Shown here: positions 52,062 through 60,670 of the stretch, piece after piece
Layout: each line of letters starts with the position of its first letter
Position numbering within the stretch: the first letter of the stretch is position 1
Assembly (NCBI RefSeq): GCF_036090055.1
Contig: NZ_CP107970.1
Coordinates: 1,924,501 to 1,988,500 of the forward strand
Length of the DNA stretch: 64,000 bases
Reading direction: 5' to 3'
Source: Nocardioides sp. NBC_00368
GTDB taxonomy: Bacteria; Actinomycetota; Actinomycetes; Propionibacteriales; Nocardioidaceae
Position numbers and translations under genes: made by a program
The notes under the pieces: model-generated
Told to the model about the DNA's origin: nothing
Seen by the model: only the letters and a program-made list of their open reading frames with translations
Databases searched by the model: none

Positions 52062-53512
52062 TGAACGCAATCGAACGGCCCGGCAAGATCGTCGCCCTCC
52101 ACCTCAACTACCCGTCCCGCATCGCCCAACGGGGTCGGACACCGGCGTATCCGTCGTTCTTCCTCAAGCCGACCACCTCCGTGGCCTCGAGCGGCGACGC
52201 GATCGAGCGCCCCGCCGGCACCGAGCTGCTCGCGTATGAGGGCGAGATCGCGCTGATCATCGGTCGCCGCGTACGTCGAGTCACCCCTGAGGACGGATGG
52301 GCCGCCGTGTCCGGCGTGACCGCCGCCAACGACTGGGGCGTCTACGACCTGCGCAGCGTGGACAAGGGCTCCAACCTGCGCAACAAGGGCGGCGACGGCT
52401 TCACCCCGCTCGGGCCCTCGGTCATCCCCGCGAACACGATCGATCCAGCAGCGCTCCGCGTGCGCACCTGGGTCAACGGCAAGCTGAGGCAGGACGACAC
52501 GACTGCAAACCTGACCTTCCCCTTCGGCGTCCTCGTGGCCGATCTCTCCCAGCTGATCACCCTCGAGCCTGGTGACGTCATCTTGACTGGCACCCCCGCC
52601 GGCTCGTCGGTGGCCCTTCCGGGCGACGTCGTGGAGGTCGAGGTCGACTCCCCAACGGCGCCAGGTGCACCGACGACCGGCCGCCTCGTGACTCACGTCA
52701 TCGAGGGCACCACGCCATTCGAGAAGTACGGCGCCCAGCCCTCCGTGGACGATGTGCAACGAATCGAGGCCTGGGGCGACGCCTCGGCGGCCGGCGTCAC
52801 GGTGCCACAGCCAGTGCTCACCGAGGATCTGCGCACCATGCTCAGCGGAGTCGCTGTCGCGACGCTCAGCGCCGAGCTGCGCAAGCGGGGCCACCCGCAC
52901 TCCACCGTCGACGGAGTCCACCCACTGGTGCCCGGCACCCGAATGGTCGGCACCGCCCGCACGCTGCGGTTCGTCGCTCATCGTCCGGACCTCTTCGAGT
53001 CGCACGGCGGCGGGTACAACGCACAGAAGCGCGCCTTCGACTCGCTGAAGGCCGGCGAGGTGCTGGTGATCGAGGCCCGCGGAGACGCCACCGCCGGAAC
53101 CGTCGGCGATGTCCTCGCGATCCGCGCGCACACTCTCGGCGCAGCCGGAATTGTCACGGACGGGGCCGCCCGCGACTCGGTAGCAGTGGCGGATGTCGGT
53201 ATCCCGACGTTCGCCCAAACCACGCATCCCTCTGTCCTCGGCCGCCGCCACGTGCCTTGGGAGGGCGACACCACCATCACGTGCGGTGGCGTCGCCGTAC
53301 AACCGGGAGACATCCTCGTCGGCGATGACGACGGCGTCGTGGTGATCCCGGAGCACCTGCTCGATGAGGTGGCAAGAGCTGCCGCACAGCAGGAAGCGCA
53401 AGACGCCTGGGTCGCGGCGCGGGTTGCCGAAGGTCACCCGGTCGACGGCCTGTTCCCACCCAATGCCGAATGGCTGGCCCGCTACCGCGCTCAGACAGGC
53501 ACCCAGGCTTAA
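52061..53512 (+). CDS. fused HpaG-like decarboxylase/isomerase and RraA-like domain
   Basis: The 483-aa protein starts at ATG 52061, sharing one base with the aldolase stop. Residues 1-230 form an FAH-fold domain like HpaG: E60 and E62 (YEGEIALIIGR), D91 (ANDWGVYDLR), TPLGPS and GDVILTGTPAGS. Residues about 258-480 form an RraA/HMG-aldolase-type domain with LSGVAVATLSAELRKRG and the catalytic GDVLAIRAHTLGAAGIVTDGAARDS. HpaG decarboxylates and isomerises the ring-cleavage acid; RraA-like enzymes are aldolases or oxaloacetate decarboxylases. Fusion of the two is not something I know from classical hpa operons. Confidence 0.85.
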   Translation: MNAIERPGKIVALHLNYPSRIAQRGRTPAYPSFFLKPTTSVASSGDAIERPAGTELLAYEGEIALIIGRRVRRVTPEDGWAAVSGVTAANDWGVYDLRSVDKGSNLRNKGGDGFTPLGPSVIPANTIDPAALRVRTWVNGKLRQDDTTANLTFPFGVLVADLSQLITLEPGDVILTGTPAGSSVALPGDVVEVEVDSPTAPGAPTTGRLVTHVIEGTTPFEKYGAQPSVDDVQRIEAWGDASAAGVTVPQPVLTEDLRTMLSGVAVATLSAELRKRGHPHSTVDGVHPLVPGTRMVGTARTLRFVAHRPDLFESHGGGYNAQKRAFDSLKAGEVLVIEARGDATAGTVGDVLAIRAHTLGAAGIVTDGAARDSVAVADVGIPTFAQTTHPSVLGRRHVPWEGDTTITCGGVAVQPGDILVGDDDGVVVIPEHLLDEVARAAAQQEAQDAWVAARVAEGHPVDGLFPPNAEWLARYRAQTGTQA

Positions 53513-53549
53513 CAACCGGCCCGACGACACCAGAACCCAAGGAGAGAAG

Positions 53550-55076
53550 ATGACGCGGAACGCCCCCGCTGGCCTGCCCGACCGCATCCAGCACTACATT
53601 GACGGCCAGTTCGTCAACAGCATCGACGGAGACACCTTCGACGTCCTCAACCCCTCGACGAACGAGGTCTACATCCAGGCCGCGTCGGGCAAGCAGGCTG
53701 ACATCGACCTGGCTGTAAGCGCGGCCAAGCGTGCCTTCGATGACGGCCCGTGGCGCATGATGCTCCCGCGCCAGCGCTCCCGGATCCTGCACAAGATCGC
53801 CGACCTCGTCGAGAGCCAGGACAAGCGACTCGCCGAGCTGGAGACCTGGGACACCGGACTCCCGGTCACCCAAGCGCTCGGCCAGGCACAGCGTGCCGCG
53901 GAGAACTTCCGGTTCTTCGCCGACCTGATCGTCGCCCAGAGTGACGACACCTACAAGGTCCCCGGTCGGCAGGTGAACTACGTCAACCGCAAACCCAAGG
54001 GCGTCGCGGGGCTGATCACACCCTGGAACACGCCGTTCATGCTCGAGTCGTGGAAGCTGGCGCCTGCCCTCGCCGCCGGCAACACCGTCGTTCTCAAGCC
54101 GGCTGAGTTCACGCCACTCTCCGCCTCCCTGTGGGCCGAGACCTTCCGCGACGCGGGCGTCCCCGATGGCGTCTTCAACCTGGTCAACGGCTTCGGCGAG
54201 ACCGCGGGAGACGCGCTCGTGAAGCACCCGGACGTCCCGCTCATCTCCTTCACGGGTGAGAGCCGGACAGGCCAGGTCATCTTCGGCAACGCCGCCCCCT
54301 TCCTCAAGGGACTGTCGATGGAGCTGGGCGGCAAGTCGCCCGCGGTTGTCTTCGCCGACGCCGACCTCGGTGCTGCCCTCGACGCAACGGTCTTCGGCGT
54401 CTTCTCCCTCAACGGAGAGCGTTGCACCGCCGGCAGCCGGATCCTCGTAGAGCGGTCGGTCTACGACGAGTTCGTCGAGCAGTACGCCGAGCGCGCCAAG
54501 AACATCATCGTCGGCGACCCGGGCGACGCCGCCACCGAGGTCGGTGCACTCGTTCACCCCGAGCACTACGACAAGGTGATGAGCTACATCGAACTAGGCA
54601 AGGGCGAAGCCCGGCTCGTCGCCGGCGGCGGCCGCCCGGACGGCTTCCCCGTCGGCAACTACGTCGCCCCCACCGTCTTCGTCGACGTCAAGCCGGACGC
54701 CAGCATCTTCCAGAAGGAGATCTTCGGGCCTGTCGTCGCCATCACTCCCTTCGACAGCGACGCAGAAGCCCTGGCTCTGGCCAACGGCGTGGAGTACGGC
54801 CTCGCGGCGTACATCTGGACCAACGACCTGCGCCGCGCGCACAACTTCGCCCAGGACGTCGAGGCCGGGATGGTCTGGCTCAACTCCAACAACGTCCGCG
54901 ACCTGCGTACGCCCTTCGGCGGCGTCAAGGCCTCCGGTCTTGGTCATGAGGGCGGCTACCGCTCCATCGACTTCTACACCGACAGCCAGGCCGTCCACAT
55001 CAGCCTCAACGATGCCCACTCCCCACGTTTCGGTCGCGGACCCGACGCGGCCACGTCCTTCAAGACCCAGAAGTAA
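53550..55076 (+). CDS. hpaE: 5-carboxymethyl-2-hydroxymuconate semialdehyde dehydrogenase
   Basis: The 508-aa enzyme starts at ATG 53550 after AAGGAGAG. Catalytic C292 (LNGERCTAGSR) and base E258 (SMELGGKSP) are intact, as are TPWNTPFMLESWK and FTGESRTGQ of the NAD site. HpaE-type enzymes oxidise the semialdehyde from homoprotocatechuate ring cleavage. The order HpaG-HpaE-HpaD around it makes the assignment firm. Confidence 0.92.
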   Translation: MTRNAPAGLPDRIQHYIDGQFVNSIDGDTFDVLNPSTNEVYIQAASGKQADIDLAVSAAKRAFDDGPWRMMLPRQRSRILHKIADLVESQDKRLAELETWDTGLPVTQALGQAQRAAENFRFFADLIVAQSDDTYKVPGRQVNYVNRKPKGVAGLITPWNTPFMLESWKLAPALAAGNTVVLKPAEFTPLSASLWAETFRDAGVPDGVFNLVNGFGETAGDALVKHPDVPLISFTGESRTGQVIFGNAAPFLKGLSMELGGKSPAVVFADADLGAALDATVFGVFSLNGERCTAGSRILVERSVYDEFVEQYAERAKNIIVGDPGDAATEVGALVHPEHYDKVMSYIELGKGEARLVAGGGRPDGFPVGNYVAPTVFVDVKPDASIFQKEIFGPVVAITPFDSDAEALALANGVEYGLAAYIWTNDLRRAHNFAQDVEAGMVWLNSNNVRDLRTPFGGVKASGLGHEGGYRSIDFYTDSQAVHISLNDAHSPRFGRGPDAATSFKTQK

Positions 55077-55086
55077 GGAACCTCAG

Positions 55087-56166
55087 ATGCCCACCGTGAC
55101 TCACCCCGCACCGCTACCCGAGCCCCCCTTCGACATCATCCGCTGCGCCTACATGGAGCTCATCGTCACCGACCTCGACGCGTCCCGGCACTTCTACGCC
55201 GACGTGTTGGGCTTGGTCATCACCGCTGAGACCGAGGACGCGATCTACCTCCGGTCGATGGAGGAGTTCATCCATCACAACGTCGTTCTGCGCAAGGGCC
55301 CCGAGGCGGCCCTCGCCGCCTTCGCCTACCGTGTGCGCAGCCCCGAGGAGCTTGACAAGGCCGAGGCGTACTACAACGAGATCGGATGCGAGACCCGCCG
55401 CAAGCCGGGCGGCTTCGTCAAGGGAATCGGTGAGGCGCTGCGCGTGATCGACCCCCTCGGATTCCCCGTGGAGTACTTCTACGAGATCGAGAAGGTCGAG
55501 CGCCTCGCCTGGCGCTACGAGCTCCACACGGCGGGCACTCTCGTGCGGCTGGACCACTTCAACCTGGTCACCCCAGACGTCCCTAAGGCGATGAAGTTCA
55601 TGGAGGGTCTCGGATTCCGCGTCACCGAGGACATCGAGGACGACGAGGGCACGGTGTACGCCGCGTGGATGCGCCGCAAGCCCACGGTTCACGACACCGC
55701 TATGACCGGCGGCGACGGCCCGCGCATGCATCACGTCGCCTTCGCCACCCATGAGAAGCACAACATCCTCGCCATCTGCGACAAGATGGGCGCCCTCAGG
55801 CTCTCGGACATGATCGAGCGTGGTCCGGGGCGCCACGGAGTGTCCAACGCCTTCTACCTCTACCTGCGAGATCCGGATGGCCACCGCATCGAGATCTACA
55901 CCCAGGACTACTGGACCGGCGACCCCGACAACCCGCTGGTCACCTGGGACGTGCACGACAACCAGCGCCGTGACTGGTGGGGCAACCAGGTTGTCCCCAG
56001 CTGGTACAGCGATGCCTCGCGCGTGCTCGACCTCGATGGCAACCTTCAGCCCCTGGTCGAGCGCACCGACGCCAGCGAGATGGCAGTGACTATCGGCGCG
56101 GATGGGTTCTCCTACACTCGAGAAGGCGACACCGAGCGCGGATTCAAGCTGGGCGAGCAACTCTAA
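55087..56166 (+). CDS. hpaD: homoprotocatechuate 2,3-dioxygenase (type I extradiol, Mn-type)
   Basis: The 359-aa protein starts at ATG 55087 behind AAGGAA. It is a two-module VOC extradiol enzyme with metal ligands H157 (RLDHFNLVTPD), H216 (MHHVAFATH) and E269 (HRIEIYTQDYW). Size and these motifs match the Arthrobacter Mn-dependent MndD and Brevibacterium Fe-dependent HPCD. It opens 3,4-dihydroxyphenylacetate to 5-carboxymethyl-2-hydroxymuconate semialdehyde. Sequence alone does not tell Mn from Fe use. It is the last gene of block C. Confidence 0.93.
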   Translation: MPTVTHPAPLPEPPFDIIRCAYMELIVTDLDASRHFYADVLGLVITAETEDAIYLRSMEEFIHHNVVLRKGPEAALAAFAYRVRSPEELDKAEAYYNEIGCETRRKPGGFVKGIGEALRVIDPLGFPVEYFYEIEKVERLAWRYELHTAGTLVRLDHFNLVTPDVPKAMKFMEGLGFRVTEDIEDDEGTVYAAWMRRKPTVHDTAMTGGDGPRMHHVAFATHEKHNILAICDKMGALRLSDMIERGPGRHGVSNAFYLYLRDPDGHRIEIYTQDYWTGDPDNPLVTWDVHDNQRRDWWGNQVVPSWYSDASRVLDLDGNLQPLVERTDASEMAVTIGADGFSYTREGDTERGFKLGEQL

Positions 56167-56193
56167 CTCCTACCGCACTTACATCGCGCGAGA

Positions 56194-56223
56194 CGGCGAC
56201 CCGGTACCTCCTCAGGGTCGCCG
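56194..56223. terminator. hairpin after hpaD
   Basis: CGGCGACCC (56194-56202) pairs perfectly with GGGTCGCCG (56215-56223). It lies 28 bases after the hpaD stop and is the likely end of the block C transcript. A T-run is absent. Confidence 0.6.
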
Positions 56224-56601
56224 ACTCCTCCTCATGTAGCCGACCGCGTGGCCAGGAGTTGTTGGGTGCTGGCTGCCTCACCGCCAGCCGTCCCGGTTCA
56301 GCGTCACGTCGCTGTAGTAGTGACGCGGCTGCAGTCCGCCAGAGTCAGGGGTTCAGAGCAGATGGTCACGGAGTCGAAAGCCTGGCCACCGGCGCTGGAC
56401 TCGCGCCGAGCACCCAAGTGGGCAACCAGAATCCGAAACCGAAGCTTCCACAACGTCCTCCTGATCCACCGGCCGTACGTAGACAGCTACGCACGGGTTT
56501 TGGTGCCTGCCCCGACGCCAACGCACATCGTGAGTTCCGCCAGCGGCGATCGCTTACAGCAAACGGCGACACTGGCGTCATTAGAGACTCTTCGTATCCT
56601 A

Positions 56602-56630
56602 TTGACCGGCGAGTCGCGTCCATCTACTGT
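56602..56630 (+). promoter_or_regulatory. predicted promoter of the secreted glycosidase
   Basis: -35 TTGACC (56602-56607) and -10 TACTGT (56625-56630) are separated by 17 bases. This is close to the vegetative consensus, some 44 bases before the ATG. Confidence 0.65.
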
Positions 56631-56642
56631 GACCACGGTCAC
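56629..56642. promoter_or_regulatory. operator-like palindrome over the glycosidase promoter
   Basis: GTGACC and GGTCAC flank AC. The site begins at the end of the -10 and covers the transcript start, a typical repressor position. The TetR gene at the far end of the glycosidase is a candidate partner. Confidence 0.5.
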
Positions 56643-56673
56643 TTGAAACCTTTCACTCATATCGAGGTCCGTC

Positions 56674-59600
56674 ATGGTTCAGTCTCTGTCGACCCAGCCA
56701 GTCGTGCGTCGCCTCGCCGCGTATGCGGTACCGGCCACGCTGGCCATCGCCATCGCGGCGCCACTCAGTCCAGCCTCTTTGGCAGCAGAGGCCCGGTCGT
56801 CGGCTGGGGCCTCGACGCTCGCCCAGACCCATGAGCAGCCTCGGACACTCACCGCTGAAACGTTCGCAAACCCGCCGACCAGTGTGCGTCCGATGTACCG
56901 CTGGTGGATGCCGCTGGCGTACACCGACGACGAGGTGCTCAGGGAGGAGCTACGCGACATCGCGGCTTCCGGCGGTGGCGGCGTCGAGGTGGTTCCGTTC
57001 GCGGTGCCGGGAGCCGGCCACCAGGACAACTCCTTCCTCGCCGAGTACGGCTGGGGCACACCCAGGTGGGCGCACAAGATGGAGGTGATCACCGCCGAGG
57101 CGGCCGATCTCGGCCTGGTCGTCGACCAGAACCTCGGCCCGCACTACCCCGCGACCGTTCCCAGCCTGAACAGCTTCAACCAGCCCGAGGCCGAGCAGCA
57201 GCTGATCTACGGCAGAGAGTTCGGTCAGCCGGGCAGCACGCGAACCGGTCCCCTGCCGTCTCCGACCACGGCTCCGCCGTCGGTGACCACGCAGCTGTGC
57301 GCGCCCGCGGCGGTCGGCGACACGGTGCTGCGGCTCAAGAGTCTCGGCGGGCTTGCTGTCGGCGACACGATCACGGTGGGCGCGGGCGCGACCATGGAGA
57401 AGGTGACGGTGTCGGGACTCGGCGACCGGACGTCGGCCTGTGCTGACCTGACGACGTCTGGCGTCGGCAAGCCCCACCTGGAAGCCGAGTCCGTCGTGGA
57501 CGTCGCTCGCACGACCCGGATCCGGACCCTCGTCGCTCAGTGCGCCACCGAGTGCGGACCGCAGACTGCCAAGCCGGTCGCACTGGTGCCGTCGTCGGTC
57601 AGGGAGGTGACCGACGAGGTCGTCGATGGCCGACTTAGCCACACCTTTGGGAACGGCAATGGCAACCCGTGGGTGCTCATCGATCTTCAGCAGACCGCCT
57701 CTGGCCTCATCGCCCAGCGCGGCGGCTACACCGCGACCCAGCCCAACTACGTCCCCGATCACCTCAGCCGCGGCGGGGTCGAGATCCAGGCCGACTACTG
57801 GGACGAGCACATCCTCACCGACGCCGTCCGCGCCAACCTCGACCGCATCGGCCACGGAGCGGTCTTCGAAGACTCCCTGGAGATGGGCACCACTCAGAAG
57901 TGGACCTGGAAGCTCCTCGAGACGTTCCAGCAGCGTCACGGCTACGACCCGGCGCTGCTGCTGCCCGCACTGCTCGGCTCGGGCCAGCAGGCCAACGAGG
58001 CGCCGGCGTTCGAGCTCCCCGGCATCGGCCCGAAGGTCAGGGCGGACTACCGCGAGACCCTCAGTGACCTCTACACCGACCAGTACGTCGCACCGATGCA
58101 GGAGTGGGCCAGCGGCCACGGACTCGACTTCCGGGTGCAGCCCTACGGCCTCCCGATCGCGGCCGGTGCCGCGTCCGCGGCCGCCGGCGTCACCGAGGGC
58201 GAGTCGCTCGGGATGGGGAACTTTCTCGGCACAGTCGGACCCGAGCAGGGCTTCCGCGCCCTCGCCTCCGGTGCCCACGTCGCCGGCCGCAACGTGGTGT
58301 CCAGCGAGTGCTGCGCGGCGTTCCTCGGCAACTACCGGTCCAGCGTCGCCGGCCCACAACTGCCCGGCATGTACGGCGAAGGCGGCGACGGCTCCCAGGT
58401 GGGCGGCAAGTACTCCAACGGGGTGCTGGACAGCGTGTACAAGGGATACGCCGGCGGAGTGAACCAGGTGGTCTGGCACGGCTATCCCTACCGCGACGCC
58501 CCGGCCGGAGTCGGCACCCCCGGACGCGACGGTTCGTGGCCCGGCTACCACCCGTGGGACATCTTCGGCGTCCTAAACGTCAACGACGAGTTCGGTCCGC
58601 GGCAGCCGAACTGGCCCGACTACAGGAACGTCAACGACAACCTGGCGCGCACTCAGCTGGTGCTGCGCCAGGGCCGGAGCTCCGTCGACCTCGGGATCTA
58701 CTACGACGACATCGGCAACGCCGACCACGTCGTTCCCGGCATCGCCCAGCACCTGCTCGGAAACGACTCCGCCACCTCGTCTGCTGGGTACACCTACGAC
58801 TACTTGGCGCCGGCGTTCCTCGAGAAGCCGCACGTCACCGTCGCTGACGACGGCAGCTACAGGGCAGGCGCCGCCAAGGAGAAGGCGCTGGTTCTCAACG
58901 ACCAGAAGTCGATGTCGGTAGCGAGCGCGAAGCGCCTCCTGAAGCTCGCGAGAGACGGCATGCGGATCTTCATCATCGGCAGCGCCCCGAGCGCGACCCC
59001 GGGTGCGGCACCTGACGAGGACCAGCTCGCCGGGCTGGTCACCGATCTGCTGGCCCAGCCGTCGGTCCACGAGGTCAGGACCGAGACCCAGCTCCCGGCG
59101 GCGCTGCGGGCAGCGGGGATCCGCCCCCACGTCACTCCAGAGACGCCGACAGCGGCGCTCGGACTCGTGCGGCGTCAGGGAAGCGGGATCAGCTACGACT
59201 TCATCTACAACCGTTCCGCCAAGCCCGTCGAGCAGCACCTGACCCTGACCGGGTCAGGCCGGCCGTACCGACTGAACACCTGGACCGGCAAGATCGAGCC
59301 CATCGCGGAGTACACCTCCGACGGGCGCAGCGTCACGGTGCCGGTCAGGATCGCGCCGTACGACAACGTGGTCATCGCCCTCGCCGGCAACGGCAGTGCA
59401 CTGGGTCCGACGCCGGGCGTGCACGCGGTCGGCAGCACGGGCGAGCTGCTCGCCACCGGTGGTAAGGCACTCTCGCTGAGGGCGTCGGTGAACGGCGACT
59501 ACGTGACCACGCTCAGCAACGGCAAGCGGGTCGTCACAGAGGTCGACGGCCTGGCGCAGCCGCACGAGCTGACGGACTGGACGCTGCGCCCGCAGACCTG

Positions 59601-60057
59601 GACACCAGGAGCGAACCAGTACACCAGCGTCAAGACAGACCAACCGGAGATCCCTCTGACATCAGGCCCGAACGGCCTTCCCTCGTGGCGGGACATCACC
59701 TCGCCGGTCGACCTCAGCACCGCGTCCGGAGTGGCCACGTACCGCACGACACTCACCCTCCCCGAGAGCTGGCGCCCTGAGGACGGGGCTCACCTCGACC
59801 TCGGCAAGGTCCTGGACACGGCCTCTGTCGCGGTCAACGGCACCAACGTCGTGGTGAACCAGGCAGACCGCGGCAGGATCGACCTCGGCGCGACGCTGAG
59901 GCCCGGTGCCAACACGATCACCGTGCGGGTCGCAACCACGATGTTCAACGCGGTCCGCGCCTCCGGAGACAGCAACTACCAGCTGCCCGACTGGCAGCGC
60001 GCCGGGTTGATCGGCCCGATCCGGATCACGCCGTACCGGGACGTGCCGATCCGATGA
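56674..60057 (+). CDS. secreted GH106-like glycoside hydrolase (alpha-L-rhamnosidase type)
   Basis: The 1127-aa protein starts at ATG 56674, six bases after GAGG. It has a Sec-type signal peptide (VVRRLAAYAVPATLAIAIAAPLSPASLAAEA, about 1-40). The catalytic region begins FANPPTSVRPMYRWWMPLAYTDDEVLREELRDIAASGGGGVEVVPF, the GH106 entry motif, and continues to about residue 900 with VFEDSLEMGTTQKWTWKL and NVVSSECCAAFLGNYR. The C-terminus (about 990-1115) is a jelly-roll-like sugar-binding domain (VATYRTTLTLPESWRP). It likely removes rhamnose from plant glycosides outside the cell, which could release aromatic aglycones. The 3' end overlaps the convergent TetR gene. Confidence 0.83.
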   Translation: MVQSLSTQPVVRRLAAYAVPATLAIAIAAPLSPASLAAEARSSAGASTLAQTHEQPRTLTAETFANPPTSVRPMYRWWMPLAYTDDEVLREELRDIAASGGGGVEVVPFAVPGAGHQDNSFLAEYGWGTPRWAHKMEVITAEAADLGLVVDQNLGPHYPATVPSLNSFNQPEAEQQLIYGREFGQPGSTRTGPLPSPTTAPPSVTTQLCAPAAVGDTVLRLKSLGGLAVGDTITVGAGATMEKVTVSGLGDRTSACADLTTSGVGKPHLEAESVVDVARTTRIRTLVAQCATECGPQTAKPVALVPSSVREVTDEVVDGRLSHTFGNGNGNPWVLIDLQQTASGLIAQRGGYTATQPNYVPDHLSRGGVEIQADYWDEHILTDAVRANLDRIGHGAVFEDSLEMGTTQKWTWKLLETFQQRHGYDPALLLPALLGSGQQANEAPAFELPGIGPKVRADYRETLSDLYTDQYVAPMQEWASGHGLDFRVQPYGLPIAAGAASAAAGVTEGESLGMGNFLGTVGPEQGFRALASGAHVAGRNVVSSECCAAFLGNYRSSVAGPQLPGMYGEGGDGSQVGGKYSNGVLDSVYKGYAGGVNQVVWHGYPYRDAPAGVGTPGRDGSWPGYHPWDIFGVLNVNDEFGPRQPNWPDYRNVNDNLARTQLVLRQGRSSVDLGIYYDDIGNADHVVPGIAQHLLGNDSATSSAGYTYDYLAPAFLEKPHVTVADDGSYRAGAAKEKALVLNDQKSMSVASAKRLLKLARDGMRIFIIGSAPSATPGAAPDEDQLAGLVTDLLAQPSVHEVRTETQLPAALRAAGIRPHVTPETPTAALGLVRRQGSGISYDFIYNRSAKPVEQHLTLTGSGRPYRLNTWTGKIEPIAEYTSDGRSVTVPVRIAPYDNVVIALAGNGSALGPTPGVHAVGSTGELLATGGKALSLRASVNGDYVTTLSNGKRVVTEVDGLAQPHELTDWTLRPQTWTPGANQYTSVKTDQPEIPLTSGPNGLPSWRDITSPVDLSTASGVATYRTTLTLPESWRPEDGAHLDLGKVLDTASVAVNGTNVVVNQADRGRIDLGATLRPGANTITVRVATTMFNAVRASGDSNYQLPDWQRAGLIGPIRITPYRDVPIR

Positions 60058-60613
60058 GCGCCGGTAACCAGACCTTGTCGACCAGTGCCACCAGCCCCTC
60101 GTCGGGCGGCGGCGAGGCGGTGTGGAGGAACTCCGACATCACGATCGCATGACCGAGGTTCGCCGTGAGCGGGTCCGGGTCGCTGGGCAGATCGCCCCGG
60201 GCCCGCGCACGGCCGATGATCTCGTCGACGCGAGTGACGACCACCGAGCCCGCGAACAGGCTCTGTTGCGTCGACCGGTCACCTTCGCTGATGACTCCCC
60301 GCACCGCCTCCCCGAACGGACCGCGAAGCAGCTCCGACATGTCGCGTACGAACTGGAGCAAGTCCTCACGCAGTCCGGCGCCGGTGGCGGAATCCGACAG
60401 GTACATCCGGTTGGCACGCTGCAGCACCTGTTGGGCGAGCTGCACCCGGTTGTCCCAACGGCGATAGAGGACCGTCTTCGCCGTGCCGGCGCGGACGGCA
60501 ACCCCCTCGATCGAGAAACGACCCCAGCCGCGTTCAGCCAGTTCTTCCCAGGCTGCGTCCAGAATCGCCTTCTCCAGCGTCGCGCCTCGGCGACGTGTCT
60601 GTCTGACGGACAT
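60026..60613 (-). CDS. TetR-family transcriptional regulator
   Basis: The 195-aa protein starts at ATG 60613. The TetR HTH lies at about 12-58 (ATLEKAILDAAWEELAERGWGRFSIEGVAVRAGTAKTVLYRRWDNRVQL). The C-terminal half belongs to the TetR_C_11-like group. Its last 32 bases overlap the 3' end of the glycosidase, in convergent orientation. It is a candidate repressor of the glycosidase or of the transporter genes to its right. Confidence 0.88.
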   Translation of the reverse strand: MSVRQTRRRGATLEKAILDAAWEELAERGWGRFSIEGVAVRAGTAKTVLYRRWDNRVQLAQQVLQRANRMYLSDSATGAGLREDLLQFVRDMSELLRGPFGEAVRGVISEGDRSTQQSLFAGSVVVTRVDEIIGRARARGDLPSDPDPLTANLGHAIVMSEFLHTASPPPDEGLVALVDKVWLPALIGSARPGTA

Positions 60614-60670
60614 GCCTCCAGCATGCCGGGTTCACGTCAGGAATCCGCGCGACGGCCCGTGCAGCGCGTT

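Larger units (their letters stand above)
56167..56673. other. intergenic region between hpaD and the glycosidase
   Basis: About 510 bases. It contains the hpaD hairpin and the promoter/operator of the glycosidase gene. A plus-strand frame of 132 codons shows no coding character. Confidence 0.5.

Noticed and set aside
56248..56646. 132-codon frame between hpaD and the glycosidase
   Set aside because: It spans the predicted promoter, and its composition is unlike the neighbouring genes.
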